A program made the position numbers and the translations under genes. Of a stretch of 64,000 bases of DNA, positions 17,521 to 26,949 are shown piece after piece. This DNA is from Enteractinococcus fodinae (lineage in GTDB: Bacteria > Actinomycetota > Actinomycetes > Actinomycetales > Micrococcaceae). Position 1 is the stretch's first letter. Each line of letters begins with the position of its first letter. The notes beneath the pieces were generated by a model that saw only the letters and a list, made by a program, of their open reading frames with translations, ran no database searches and was not told the DNA's origin. The stretch lies in the NCBI RefSeq assembly GCF_031458395.1, contig NZ_JAVDYJ010000001.1, forward strand, positions 124,001 to 188,000, written 5' to 3'.

Positions 17521-19260
17521 TTGCTCAAACTGCTGGCGCGTTTTGCGCGCCCATATAGCGGCCAATTAGTGGCCGTCGTCGTGCTGCAACTGGCGACAGT
17601 CGGCGCGATTCTCTTCCTGCCTGCCCTGAACGCCCAAATCATCGACGACGGGATTGCCACAGGCGACACCGACGTGATCTGGCGGTTAGGCGGCATCATG
17701 CTCGCGGTCGCACTGGCCCAGCTGGCCACCTCCATCGGGTCCGTGTGGTTTGCCGCCAAAGCGGCCATGTCGATCGGCCGAGACATTCGCGCGGCGATCT
17801 TCCGGCGGGTGTCGAAGTTTTCCTCTTACCAAATGTCCCAATTTGGGCCGGCCACCCTGATCACCCGCGCGACCAACGACGTGCAACAACTCCAAATGGT
17901 CACGCTGATGAGCATGAGCCTGCTGGTGCTCGCCCCAATTATGGGCGCCGGTGGGGTCGTGATGGCCATCCGGGAAGACGCCGGGCTGTCCTGGCTCGTG
18001 TGGGTCTCGGCGCCGGTGGTCATCGCCATCATGATCTTCGCGGGACTGAAAATGATGCCGCTGTTCCGCCAGATGCAAGAAGCCATCGACGACGTGAACC
18101 ACACCCTACGCGAACAAATCACCGGGATGCGCGTCGTCCGGGCCTTCGTCCGCGAAGCCTATGAGACCCGCCGGTTTACCAAGGCCAACCAACACCTGAC
18201 CGATCTTGCCGTCGGGGTCGGCAAAATCTTCGTCCTGCTGTTCCCACTGATCTCACTGGTGCTCCACGGCGCCACCGCCGCGGTGCTGTGGTTTGGTGGG
18301 ATCCGGGTCGATGCCGGCCTGGTCGAGGTCGGCTCGCTGACGGCATTCATGCAGTACCTGTTGCAGATTTTGATGGCCGTCATGATGGCCACGATGATCT
18401 TTTTGATGATCCCCCGGGCCATGGTCTCGGCCAAGCGCATCAACGAAGTGCTCGCCACGGAACCCGAACTGACCGAGGGTGAGCTCGATATCGATGACGT
18501 GCACGGCAACCTGGAATTCCGTGATGTGACCTTCGCCTACCCGGGTGCTGACGAACCCGTGCTCTCGGACATCAACTTCAGCGCCGCACCGGGACAAACC
18601 ATCGGCATTATCGGCTCCACCGGGTCGGGCAAAACCACGCTCCTGAACCTCATCCCGCGCCTGATCGATGTGACCTCCGGGCAGATCCTCATTGATGGGG
18701 TACCTGTGACCGCCTACAGCCGCCAAGCGCTGTCGCAGGCGGTGGGTATGGTGCCCCAAAAAGCGTTCTTATTTTCCGGGACGGTTGCCTCCAACCTGCG
18801 CTTTGGATCACCAGATGCGACCGATGAGGACATCTGGCAGGCCCTGGATACCGCCCAGGCGCAAGAGTTCGTGAGCGTGCGTGAAACCAAAAACGCCGTC
18901 GGGCTCGAGTCCTCGATCGCCCAGGGTGGCAGCGATGTCTCGGGCGGGCAACGCCAACGGTTAGCCATCGGCAGGGCCCTGGCAGCCAAACCCAACATTT
19001 ACCTCTTCGACGATTCCTTCTCGGCACTGGATGCCACCAATGATGCCAGACTCCGGGCCGCCCTGGCGGATCAACTCTCAGAGGCGACCATCTTGATCGT
19101 CGCCCAACGGGTCGCCACGATCCGCGACGCCGATCACATCCTGGTATTAGAACGCGGCCGGATTGTTGACGAAGGCACCCACGACCAACTGCTGGACACG
19201 TCTACGGTCTACCAGCAAATTGTGGCATCGCAGGCAGGTGCACATGACTGGAACCGCTGA
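17521..19260 (+). CDS. ABC exporter half-transporter, subunit 1 (degenerate Walker B)
   Basis: This 579-residue protein begins at TTG. It has a six-helix ABC membrane domain (about 10-310) and a C-terminal nucleotide-binding domain with Walker A GSTGSGKT, signature VSGGQRQRLAIGRAL and Walker B IYLFDDSFSALD. The catalytic Glu after Walker B is Asp here, which marks one degenerate ATP site. The second half-transporter gene overlaps by 17 nt. The pair resembles heterodimeric multidrug or lipid exporters (MdlAB, BmrCD, TM287/288). The substrate is unknown. Confidence 0.92.
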   Translation: MLKLLARFARPYSGQLVAVVVLQLATVGAILFLPALNAQIIDDGIATGDTDVIWRLGGIMLAVALAQLATSIGSVWFAAKAAMSIGRDIRAAIFRRVSKFSSYQMSQFGPATLITRATNDVQQLQMVTLMSMSLLVLAPIMGAGGVVMAIREDAGLSWLVWVSAPVVIAIMIFAGLKMMPLFRQMQEAIDDVNHTLREQITGMRVVRAFVREAYETRRFTKANQHLTDLAVGVGKIFVLLFPLISLVLHGATAAVLWFGGIRVDAGLVEVGSLTAFMQYLLQILMAVMMATMIFLMIPRAMVSAKRINEVLATEPELTEGELDIDDVHGNLEFRDVTFAYPGADEPVLSDINFSAAPGQTIGIIGSTGSGKTTLLNLIPRLIDVTSGQILIDGVPVTAYSRQALSQAVGMVPQKAFLFSGTVASNLRFGSPDATDEDIWQALDTAQAQEFVSVRETKNAVGLESSIAQGGSDVSGGQRQRLAIGRALAAKPNIYLFDDSFSALDATNDARLRAALADQLSEATILIVAQRVATIRDADHILVLERGRIVDEGTHDQLLDTSTVYQQIVASQAGAHDWNR

Positions 19261-21040
19261 ACTGACAGAGGGTGCCGATCCGGGACGGAAACCCACCGCA
19301 TTCTGGCCCGCCCTGCGCCGGCTGGCCCACGTCTTTGCCCCGTATAAGGCCAAGCTGATTTTTGCGGTCGCAATCACCGTGGTCTCCGTCGTACTGCAAG
19401 TCTGGGCGCCACTGGTACTGGGTGAGGCCGTCAATGTGCTGTTTCACGCCGAGGGCATCGATTTTGCGGTGCTGGGCCAACTCATCACCCAGGTGCTGGC
19501 CATGTATGTCATCGCCATGGCCTTGATGTGGTGGCAGGGCCGGATCCTGATCATCATCGGTGTGGAGATCACCTACCTGTTGCGCCAAGACGTTGAAAAT
19601 AAACTACACCGGTTGCCCACCAACTGGTTTGACGGCAAGCAACGCGGCGACCTGCTGTCGCGCACGACCAACGACGTCGACAACATCCAAAACGCCGTCC
19701 AGCAGACGGTGTCGTCGCTGCTCAACGGGGTCCTGACGATCATCGGGATCACCATCATGATGTTCTCGATTTCCTGGCAGCTGGCACTGATCGCCCTGAT
19801 TGCGGTGCCAATTGCGGCCATCGTCGTGGGGATCATCGGCCAGCGTGCCCAAAAACTGTTTTCGGCCCAGTGGGCTAACACCGGTAAACTCAACGGCCAC
19901 ATCGAAGAAGCCTTCACCGGCCACGATGTGGCGCTCCTGTTCAACCGCGCCGACGCGATGGTCGAAGAATTCGATCAACGCAACGACGACGTATACCAAG
20001 CCAGTTATAAGGCCCAGTTCGTCTCTGGCATGATCCACCCGATCATGCAGTGGGTGACATACCTGGGCTACGTGGGCATCGCGGTAGTCGGCGCGCTGCG
20101 CGTGGCCGCCGGGGCGCTGCCGCTGGGCTCGGTCACCGCATTCATTCAATACTCGCGCGAATTCAACCAGCCGCTGGGCCAACTGGCCGGGCTGGCGAAT
20201 ATGATTATCTCGGCGGTCGCCTCGGCCGAGCGGGTGTTCGAATTCTTAGACGCCGACGAAGAAACCGAAGCCGACGGCGAGCTGCCCGAAGTGACCGGGG
20301 CCGTGGAATTCCGCAATGTCAGTTTCGGTTACGATGCGGCCACCCCGCTGATCACCGACCTGAACTTGACGGTCGAACCGGGGCAACTGGTCGCCATTGT
20401 GGGACCGACCGGGGCCGGCAAAACCACCCTGGTCAACCTGCTGATGCGATTTTACGACGTCGATAGCGGGCAGATCCTGCTCGACGACACCGACATCGCT
20501 ACCGTTTCGCGCAACTCGCTGCGGGAACCCATCGGCATGGTGCTCCAAGATGCCGTGCTGTTTTCGGGCAGCATCAAACACAACATCGCCTACGGCCGCC
20601 CCGATGCGACCGACGACCAAATCATTGCTGCAGCCCAAGCCGCACGCGCCGATCACTTCATTACCCAGCTGCCCGATGGTTACGACACCAAGGTCAGCCT
20701 CGACTCGGATGCGATCTCGGCCGGCGAACGACAACTACTCACCATCGCACGGGCTTTCCTGTCGGATCCGCGGTTGCTAATCCTCGATGAGGCGACCTCC
20801 TCGGTCGATACGCGCACCGAAGCGCTCATCCAGGAAGCCCTGGCCACCCTGCAGCGGGGGCGCACCTCATTTGTCATCGCCCACCGCTTATCCACCATCC
20901 GCTCAGCCGACGTCATCGTGGTCATGGATCACGGAGACGTCGTTGAGCAGGGCTCTCACGAGGAGCTACTGGCAGCCGGTGGAATGTACCATGACTTATA
21001 CACGGCCCAAACCCAGCAGCACATCGAAGGAGGCCGGTGA
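19244..21040 (+). CDS. ABC exporter half-transporter, subunit 2 (degenerate signature)
   Basis: This 598-residue half-transporter is taken from the ATG at 19244, with an AGGTG site just before it; a frame from 19163 would extend far into the upstream gene. It has an ABC membrane domain (about 25-330) and an ATPase domain with Walker A GPTGAGKT and Walker B LLILDEATSSVD with the catalytic Glu. Its signature reads ISAGERQLLTIARAF instead of LSGGQ. This matches the upstream subunit, whose Walker B lacks the Glu: one ATP site is complete and one degenerate, as in heterodimeric exporters. The next gene starts inside its stop codon. Confidence 0.92.
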   Translation: MTGTAELTEGADPGRKPTAFWPALRRLAHVFAPYKAKLIFAVAITVVSVVLQVWAPLVLGEAVNVLFHAEGIDFAVLGQLITQVLAMYVIAMALMWWQGRILIIIGVEITYLLRQDVENKLHRLPTNWFDGKQRGDLLSRTTNDVDNIQNAVQQTVSSLLNGVLTIIGITIMMFSISWQLALIALIAVPIAAIVVGIIGQRAQKLFSAQWANTGKLNGHIEEAFTGHDVALLFNRADAMVEEFDQRNDDVYQASYKAQFVSGMIHPIMQWVTYLGYVGIAVVGALRVAAGALPLGSVTAFIQYSREFNQPLGQLAGLANMIISAVASAERVFEFLDADEETEADGELPEVTGAVEFRNVSFGYDAATPLITDLNLTVEPGQLVAIVGPTGAGKTTLVNLLMRFYDVDSGQILLDDTDIATVSRNSLREPIGMVLQDAVLFSGSIKHNIAYGRPDATDDQIIAAAQAARADHFITQLPDGYDTKVSLDSDAISAGERQLLTIARAFLSDPRLLILDEATSSVDTRTEALIQEALATLQRGRTSFVIAHRLSTIRSADVIVVMDHGDVVEQGSHEELLAAGGMYHDLYTAQTQQHIEGGR

Positions 21041-21963
21041 GTTACCCATCAGGTCCCGGTTCCAATCCGTACGGCAGCCAGACGGCCAGCCCCTATCCAA
21101 CAGGCTGGCCAAACCAGTACCCAACTGGTTGGCCCCAGACCCCGCGAGGCGGCAAAAGAGGCCGCCGGGGGCACAACGCCAACGACAAAACCGCCTCCGA
21201 TCCGGGACGTTTGCACTGGGGTGACATCCTGGCACTGGTCGTCTACATCGGTGGGTTCATCCTCGGCGGGATGCTGCTGCTATTCACCATCCCCGGGGTG
21301 ACCGAATTCGGTGCCCAAATGTACGGGCGTGAGCCAGTATCGTTCAACGAGATGCTCGCCGGCCCAGAAATGCCCGGCTGGTTTTTGATGTATTCCAATG
21401 TGGTGCTCTACGGCATCACCGGGATCATCATGATCGCCGTCTCATGGCGGCCCTTTATTCAGTCGTTCCGCTGGTTTGCGACCTGGTGGTGGGTCAAAGT
21501 GCTGCTGCTGCCCGTCATCTGGTTGGCCACCTTGATCCTGACCTCATTCTTGCTGATCATCTCAGGGCAAGAAGGTGATGTCTCCGCCAACCAGGAAGCC
21601 GTCCAAGAAGCCGCCGGGGAATCCTCGCTGATCGTGTCGATCCTGATCCTCGGGCTGATCGGGCCCTTCGTCGAAGAATACATCTTCCGTCACATCCTGA
21701 TCGGTAAACTCGGCCGCTGGATCCCGACCTGGGTTACCGTCCCAATCTCAATCATCACCTTCACGCTGCTGCACTTCATGGGCGACCCGAACATGTCGTT
21801 CGCCACCGTGCTGCCGTATCTGTCGATGGCCATCGCGTTCACCGCCGTGTATCTGATTTCAAAGAAATCCTTTGCCTACGCATGGCTCTCCCACGCCTTT
21901 AATAATGTGATGTCGGTGCTATTGATGGAACTGCAATTCATGGAAGCCGCCGTCATCATCTAA
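21037..21963 (+). CDS. CPBP-family intramembrane metalloprotease
   Basis: This 308-residue membrane protein begins at a GTG whose GTGA overlaps the upstream stop, with a GGAGG site. The first 55 residues are a Pro/Gly/Gln/Tyr-rich cytoplasmic stretch, followed by about seven helices. The CPBP (Abi/CAAX-type) motifs are visible: FVEEYIFRHILIGKLG (EExxxR type), TLLHFMG, and HAFNN near the end. Such proteases act in the membrane on prenylated or peptide substrates and in bacteriocin maturation or immunity. Its tight coupling to a heterodimeric exporter suggests a shared substrate, but none is visible. Confidence 0.87.
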   Translation: MSYPSGPGSNPYGSQTASPYPTGWPNQYPTGWPQTPRGGKRGRRGHNANDKTASDPGRLHWGDILALVVYIGGFILGGMLLLFTIPGVTEFGAQMYGREPVSFNEMLAGPEMPGWFLMYSNVVLYGITGIIMIAVSWRPFIQSFRWFATWWWVKVLLLPVIWLATLILTSFLLIISGQEGDVSANQEAVQEAAGESSLIVSILILGLIGPFVEEYIFRHILIGKLGRWIPTWVTVPISIITFTLLHFMGDPNMSFATVLPYLSMAIAFTAVYLISKKSFAYAWLSHAFNNVMSVLLMELQFMEAAVII

Positions 21964-21964
21964 C

Positions 21965-23296
21965 ATGACCACCTCCTCTCCGCGGTCACTCTCACGCCAG
22001 ATCCTGGGGCTGGCCGTCCCGGCCTTTGGCGCGCTCATCGCCGAACCGCTATTCCTGCTAGCCGACACGGCCATGATCGGCCGGCTCGGAGCTGCAGAAC
22101 TGGCCGGTGTCGGACTGGCAGCCGCGATCGTCCAAACCGTGACCGGCCTGCTGATCTTCCTGGCCTATTCGACAACCCCGGCCGTGGCACGGTTCCTCGG
22201 GGCGGGACAGCTGGACAATGCCCTGGCCCGCGGCCGCGACGGCATCTGGCTGGGGCTCGGCCTGGGTGCAATCATCGCCGTCATCGGCTGGTATGCGGCA
22301 CCGTTACTGGGGACCATCGCCACCAACGATGCGGCACCGCATGCGGTCGCCTACCTGCAGTACTCGATGCTCGGGCTGCCCGCGATGCTGGCCGTGTTGG
22401 CCGCCACCGGAGTACTGCGCGGCTTGCAGGACGCCACCACACCACTGATTGTCGCCGGGGGTGGGTTCGGGCTGAACATCCTGGCCAACTACGTGCTCAT
22501 TTACGTGCTTGAGCTCGGAGTGATGGGTTCAGCGCTGGGCACCTCGGGCGTCCAATGGCTGATGTTCGCGGTGTACGCGGCCATCCTGATCCCGCGGATG
22601 CGACGCCACCAGGTTGGTTTCGCCCCGACCGGTGCGGGCCTGCGCGCCACCGCCCAGGTCGGTTCCTGGCTGCTGGTCCGGTCGGCCTCGCTACGAGTGG
22701 CCGTGTTGGCTACGGTGCTGACCGCAACCGCGCTGGGCACCGAAGTGCTGGCCGCACACCAGATCGTGTTCAATGTGTATTCGACCATGGCCTTTGCCCT
22801 GGACGCGCTGGCCATTGCGGCCCAAGCACTCATCGGCAAAGAACTCGGTGCTTCGAATGTCACCGCGGTGCGCGCTCTGACCTCAACCATGATCCGCTGG
22901 TCATTCGGCTTCGGCGCGATTACCGGCATCCTGTTGGGCGTCAGCGCACCCTGGCTTCCTCACCTCTTCACGACCGACCAGGCCGTCATCGAAGCCACGA
23001 CCGCAGGACTGATCGTGTTGGCCATCTCGCAACCGTTATCCGGGTACGTGTTTGTGCTCGATGGCATTCTGATGGGCGCCGGTGATGCGAAATATCTCGG
23101 CCTGATCGGCATCGCCAACATTATCGTCTACCTGCCCGCACTGTACGGTCTGGCCCTGCTGGCCGCCGATGCCTCCCATGTCGGCGCGGTGGCCTGGGTG
23201 TGGGTTGGTTTTGCCGGCATTTACCTCACCGCCCGCGCTATCGGACTGTGGTTACGGATCCGTCGTGACACCTGGATTCGTCTCGGCGCGCACTGA
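21965..23296 (+). CDS. MATE-family efflux transporter (DinF-like)
   Basis: This 443-residue protein has about twelve membrane helices in two six-helix halves and the MATE features LFLLADTAMIGRLGAAELAGVGLA near the start and VLTATALGTEVLAAHQIVFNVY in the second half. It starts 1 nt after the stop of the CPBP gene. MATE proteins export drugs or metabolites in exchange for H+ or Na+; DinF-type members are most similar. The substrate is unknown. Confidence 0.9.
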   Translation: MTTSSPRSLSRQILGLAVPAFGALIAEPLFLLADTAMIGRLGAAELAGVGLAAAIVQTVTGLLIFLAYSTTPAVARFLGAGQLDNALARGRDGIWLGLGLGAIIAVIGWYAAPLLGTIATNDAAPHAVAYLQYSMLGLPAMLAVLAATGVLRGLQDATTPLIVAGGGFGLNILANYVLIYVLELGVMGSALGTSGVQWLMFAVYAAILIPRMRRHQVGFAPTGAGLRATAQVGSWLLVRSASLRVAVLATVLTATALGTEVLAAHQIVFNVYSTMAFALDALAIAAQALIGKELGASNVTAVRALTSTMIRWSFGFGAITGILLGVSAPWLPHLFTTDQAVIEATTAGLIVLAISQPLSGYVFVLDGILMGAGDAKYLGLIGIANIIVYLPALYGLALLAADASHVGAVAWVWVGFAGIYLTARAIGLWLRIRRDTWIRLGAH

Positions 23297-23324
23297 AGAC
23301 ATCAGCGATTAGAATGGAGCAGAC

Positions 23325-23915
23325 ATGAACCACACAATAGACCCCGATACCACTGCCGTCATCTACCGGCCGATCCTCATTCGCGCCGGGATCGCCCTGA
23401 TCTTTGGTATCGCCACCTTCTTCATCCAAGAGCCCAACGCTGCGGTGGTCAACTACGGCACCGCAATCTTCTTCCTGTTTTCCGGATCCGCGATGTGGGA
23501 ATACCTGCGCCGCGACCCGGTCCCCGCAAAGATGCGCTCCCCGTTATCCATGATCGCCGCGATCTGGATGCTGGCCGCCCTGACCCTGGTCGGGGTCCAA
23601 CTCGGTGACCTGTCGCCCACCGTCACCTGGATCACCATCGCCGCAGCCCTGGGACTTTCCGGCCTGGCTGAACTGTGGGCTTCCACCTGGCGCAAGAGCT
23701 TCGCACCGGCCCGTGATCATCTGATCGCCGGGGTCGCAGCCCTCGTGGTGACCGCGCTATTCATCGGCATGGACCTGGACTACCACCGCATTTTCGGCAT
23801 CACCGGCACCTATGCGCTGATCGTCGGGGTGCTGTTTGCCATCACCGGGATCGGCTACTGGTTGGATACTCGCAAGGCCGTCAAAGAGCACGGCTACAAG
23901 CCACCACGGCCCTAA
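23325..23915 (+). CDS. Membrane protein with six helices, HdeD/DUF308-like
   Basis: This 196-residue protein has about six hydrophobic segments and little else (for example GIALIFGIATFFI and ALIVGVLFAITGIGYWL). A GGAG site lies 5 nt before the ATG. The repeated short-helix layout resembles the HdeD/DUF308 family, but I am not sure. It follows the MATE gene by 28 nt and probably belongs to the same transcript. Confidence 0.7.
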   Translation: MNHTIDPDTTAVIYRPILIRAGIALIFGIATFFIQEPNAAVVNYGTAIFFLFSGSAMWEYLRRDPVPAKMRSPLSMIAAIWMLAALTLVGVQLGDLSPTVTWITIAAALGLSGLAELWASTWRKSFAPARDHLIAGVAALVVTALFIGMDLDYHRIFGITGTYALIVGVLFAITGIGYWLDTRKAVKEHGYKPPRP

Positions 23916-24026
23916 GCGCCCGCCGAAATTTCGCCCACAGCCGGTAGTTCTACGTTGCGTAAAACAACCACTAGAATAGAGCCGATCGAATTTTCAAAGG
24001 AGCAAATCCGGTAGCCGGAACACATC

Positions 24027-24425
24027 ATGGCAAACTCACCTAAAAAACCACGTGGGGGATTCAAAGGCGGCATTAAAGTCCCGCTGACCTTCTCCTTCAT
24101 CGTCGGTATCATTGCGTTCGTAGTGGCCACCATGGTCTCCACGGGAGGGCTCAACAACCCCGACCACCCGCTCCGCGTCGATATCGGGCTGATCGCCTTT
24201 GGTATCGCCTTCGCCGCGACCCTCGTGGTGGTCGCTCTGTTGCAGCTGACCGGCCGCGAAAACCCCGACCACCTCTCCGAAGGTTCCGGGATGAACCGCT
24301 CCTCTGAAGAACTGCACCGTGCCGCCGTAGCCCGCGCCCGCGAACGTATGCGCCGCGAACGCGAAGAAGCCCAGCGCGCCGCCGAAACCCCGCAGACCGA
24401 TGCCCCTGGCGACGAGGCCCGCTAG
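24027..24425 (+). CDS. Small membrane protein with a charged C-terminal helix
   Basis: This 132-residue protein has a Lys/Gly-rich start, two membrane helices (about 18-40 and 52-76), and a long, highly charged helical tail rich in Arg, Glu and Ala (about 90-120). I recognise no named family. An A/T-rich 110-nt gap precedes it and may hold a promoter, since an AAAGGAG stretch there is too far from the ATG to be its ribosome site. Confidence 0.65.
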   Translation: MANSPKKPRGGFKGGIKVPLTFSFIVGIIAFVVATMVSTGGLNNPDHPLRVDIGLIAFGIAFAATLVVVALLQLTGRENPDHLSEGSGMNRSSEELHRAAVARARERMRREREEAQRAAETPQTDAPGDEAR

Positions 24426-24445
24426 TACTTGTAAGGGAGTAGATC

Positions 24446-25531
24446 GTGGAGCAGATACCGCACACTCCCGCCATCGTGGTCGATGAGACCATCCTGAATG
24501 CCAATATCTCGGCCATGGCCGAGTTTGCAGCGACCCACAACCTACAGCTCCGACCCCACGCCAAAACCCATAAAATGGGCCCCGTGGCGCACAAACAATT
24601 GGCCGCCGGCAGCTCTGGCCTGTCCGTGGCAACCCTGGGCGAGGCCCAATATTTTTTCAACGCCGGCATCACTGACCTGTTCATTGCCTACCCGGTGTGG
24701 GCGACCCGCAACGATGCTCAACTTCTTACCCGGCTCGCCGACGACGGCACACTGGCGGTCGCCACCGATTCGGTGGCAGCAGTACATCAGCTGGCCGACG
24801 TCACGGACGAACATCCTGGTGTCGAGATCATGATCGAACTCAACTCGGGCCATCACCGTTCCGGGGTCTTCCCCGACCAGGTTGTCCCCATCGCCCAGGC
24901 GATTGCCCAGCGCAACATGACCCTGCGCGGAGTGTTCACGTTCCCCGGGCACAGCTATGCCCCCGGCGCCCACAGCACGGCTGCCCTCGATGAGGCCCGT
25001 GTGCTGCGCGAAGCTAAACACATCCTTGAAAACGCCGGCTACCCCACCGAGGTTTTATCTGGTGGTTCATCACCCTCGGCCACCGCGACCGTAACCGACG
25101 GGGCCACCGAAATCCGCCCCGGGGTCTACGTCTTCGGCGATGCCCAACAACTCGAGCTGGGGCGTATCGGCTGGGACGACATTGCACTGAGCGTGGTCAC
25201 CACCGTCGTCTCAAGCCAGCCAGCGCACCGAGACGCCCCCGCCCGCATCATTGTGGATGCCGGTTCCAAAATCCTGGCCACCGATAAAGCTCCGTGGGCT
25301 ACCGGGCACGGCCGGGTGCTGGGCCACCCCGACGCCCGGATCATTGCCCTGTCGGAACACCACGGCACAATCCTGTGGGATAGCGATCGGCTGCCAGCAG
25401 TCGGCACTCGTTTACGCGTTATCCCGAACCACGTGTGCGTTGCGGTCAACCTCGTGGATGAGGTCTTTCTAGTCGACCACGACGGCGCCGTGAGCACGTG
25501 GTCGGTGGGCGCTCGCGGAAAGAACGCCTAG
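24446..25531 (+). CDS. D-threonine aldolase/D-serine dehydratase-like PLP enzyme
   Basis: This 361-residue protein begins at GTG with an AAGGGAG site. It belongs to the alanine-racemase-fold PLP family of D-threonine aldolase. The PLP Lys lies in LRPHAKTHKMG (about residue 40). Further family motifs are ELNSGHHRSGV and SGGSSPSATATV. The C-terminal metal-binding region has SEHHGTI and PNHVCVAVN, matching the His and Cys ligands of this family. Members cleave D-3-hydroxy amino acids or dehydrate D-serine; which one this does is not clear. It starts 21 nt after the small membrane protein gene. Confidence 0.85.
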   Translation: MEQIPHTPAIVVDETILNANISAMAEFAATHNLQLRPHAKTHKMGPVAHKQLAAGSSGLSVATLGEAQYFFNAGITDLFIAYPVWATRNDAQLLTRLADDGTLAVATDSVAAVHQLADVTDEHPGVEIMIELNSGHHRSGVFPDQVVPIAQAIAQRNMTLRGVFTFPGHSYAPGAHSTAALDEARVLREAKHILENAGYPTEVLSGGSSPSATATVTDGATEIRPGVYVFGDAQQLELGRIGWDDIALSVVTTVVSSQPAHRDAPARIIVDAGSKILATDKAPWATGHGRVLGHPDARIIALSEHHGTILWDSDRLPAVGTRLRVIPNHVCVAVNLVDEVFLVDHDGAVSTWSVGARGKNA

Positions 25532-25719
25532 ATCCACCTCCTTCGCGTCGACGAAAGGGGCCGCACATCCGAGTGTAGAAACGGCGTAGATCGGACTGAC
25601 AAATGTGGACACGCTCAGTTCGCCGTGCCTAGACTCGGCCACGTACCCTAGAAAAATTCTCCTCATCACCACCCTGCGAAGAGCATAGAAGCCCAACCTC
25701 AACCGAGCGAGGAGCACTT

Positions 25720-26895
25720 ATGCGAGCAGTAACCTGGCAAGGTCGTCGAGACATCTCTGTCGAGGAAGTCCCCGACCCGACAATTCGAGAGCCCAAAGAC
25801 GCTATTATTCGCGTCACCTCGAGCGCGATCTGTGGCTCCGACCTGCACTTTTATGAGGTCCTCACCCCGTTTATGACCGAAGGCGACATCATCGGCCACG
25901 AACCGATGGGTATCGTCGAAGAAGTCGGATCCGGGGTCACTAACCTCAAACCGGGCGACCGCGTGGTCATTCCATTCAACGTGACGTGTGGGCACTGTTA
26001 TTACTGTCAGCGCGGCTTGCAATCTCAGTGTGAAACCACCCAGGTGACCGAATACGGCACCGGTGCATCGCTGCTTGGATTTTCCAAACTCTATGGCCAG
26101 TTGCCCGGCGGGCAGGCCGAATACTTGCGCGTACCGCACGCCGACTACGGCGCGATCAAGGTCGGCTCCGAACTGTCTGACGAACACTACCTCTTCTTAT
26201 CCGATATTCTGCCCACTGCATGGCAGGCCGTGAAATACGCGCACATGCCCGATCAAGGGGTAATGGCAGTGCTGGGACTTGGACCGGTGGGCCAATTCGC
26301 GGCCCGCATCGGCGTCCACCTTGGCCACGAAGTGGTGGCCGTGGACCCGGTGGCAGAGCGTCGCCAGATGGCCGCCCGCCACGGCGTCACGGTAGCCGCC
26401 GAACATGAAGAAGCAGTCCAGCTCATCAATGAGCGCACCAATGGACGCGGAGCCGACGGGGTCGTGGATGCCGTCGGATTGGAAGCCCACGGCAATCACA
26501 TCGCCGCCGGGGTGCAACGGGCTGCCGGACTGCTCCCAGATGCCCTGGGCCAAGAGGTTTTCGAAACCGCCGGAGTCGACCGCACCTCGGCGTTGAACTC
26601 CGCGCTAGACCTCGCAGCACGCGGTGGCACCGTCTCGCTCAGCGGGATCTACGGTGGGATGGCCACCCCGGTTCCGATGTTGACGATCTTTGATAAGCAA
26701 CTGACGATCACCGCCGGGCAATGCAACGTGCGCCACTGGGATCAGGAACTGATCCCCTACGTGGAGGACCCAGCCGATCCCTTTGGGGTCACTGACCTGG
26801 TGACTCACCAGCTGCCACTGGACCAAGCTCCCGAAGCCTACGAGATGTTCCAGAAAAAACAAGACGGCTGCATCAAAGTCGTCCTCAAGCCCTAA
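25720..26895 (+). CDS. Zinc-dependent alcohol dehydrogenase, first tandem copy
   Basis: This 391-residue medium-chain dehydrogenase resembles the class III / formaldehyde dehydrogenase-like group. Zinc ligands are visible: catalytic Cys in AICGSD, His in IIGHEPMG, and the structural cluster CGHCYYCQRGLQSQC. The NAD(P) site is GLGPVGQFAARIG. GAGGAG lies 5 nt before the ATG. The next gene encodes a very similar protein of identical length (roughly 80% by eye), so this is a recent tandem duplication. The substrate is unknown; a glutathione-independent aldehyde or formaldehyde role would fit the subgroup. Confidence 0.9.
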   Translation: MRAVTWQGRRDISVEEVPDPTIREPKDAIIRVTSSAICGSDLHFYEVLTPFMTEGDIIGHEPMGIVEEVGSGVTNLKPGDRVVIPFNVTCGHCYYCQRGLQSQCETTQVTEYGTGASLLGFSKLYGQLPGGQAEYLRVPHADYGAIKVGSELSDEHYLFLSDILPTAWQAVKYAHMPDQGVMAVLGLGPVGQFAARIGVHLGHEVVAVDPVAERRQMAARHGVTVAAEHEEAVQLINERTNGRGADGVVDAVGLEAHGNHIAAGVQRAAGLLPDALGQEVFETAGVDRTSALNSALDLAARGGTVSLSGIYGGMATPVPMLTIFDKQLTITAGQCNVRHWDQELIPYVEDPADPFGVTDLVTHQLPLDQAPEAYEMFQKKQDGCIKVVLKP

Positions 26896-26949
26896 ACCGT
26901 TTCTCAACCGACATGCACGTCCCACGATCACCGAACACGAGGAAGACTC

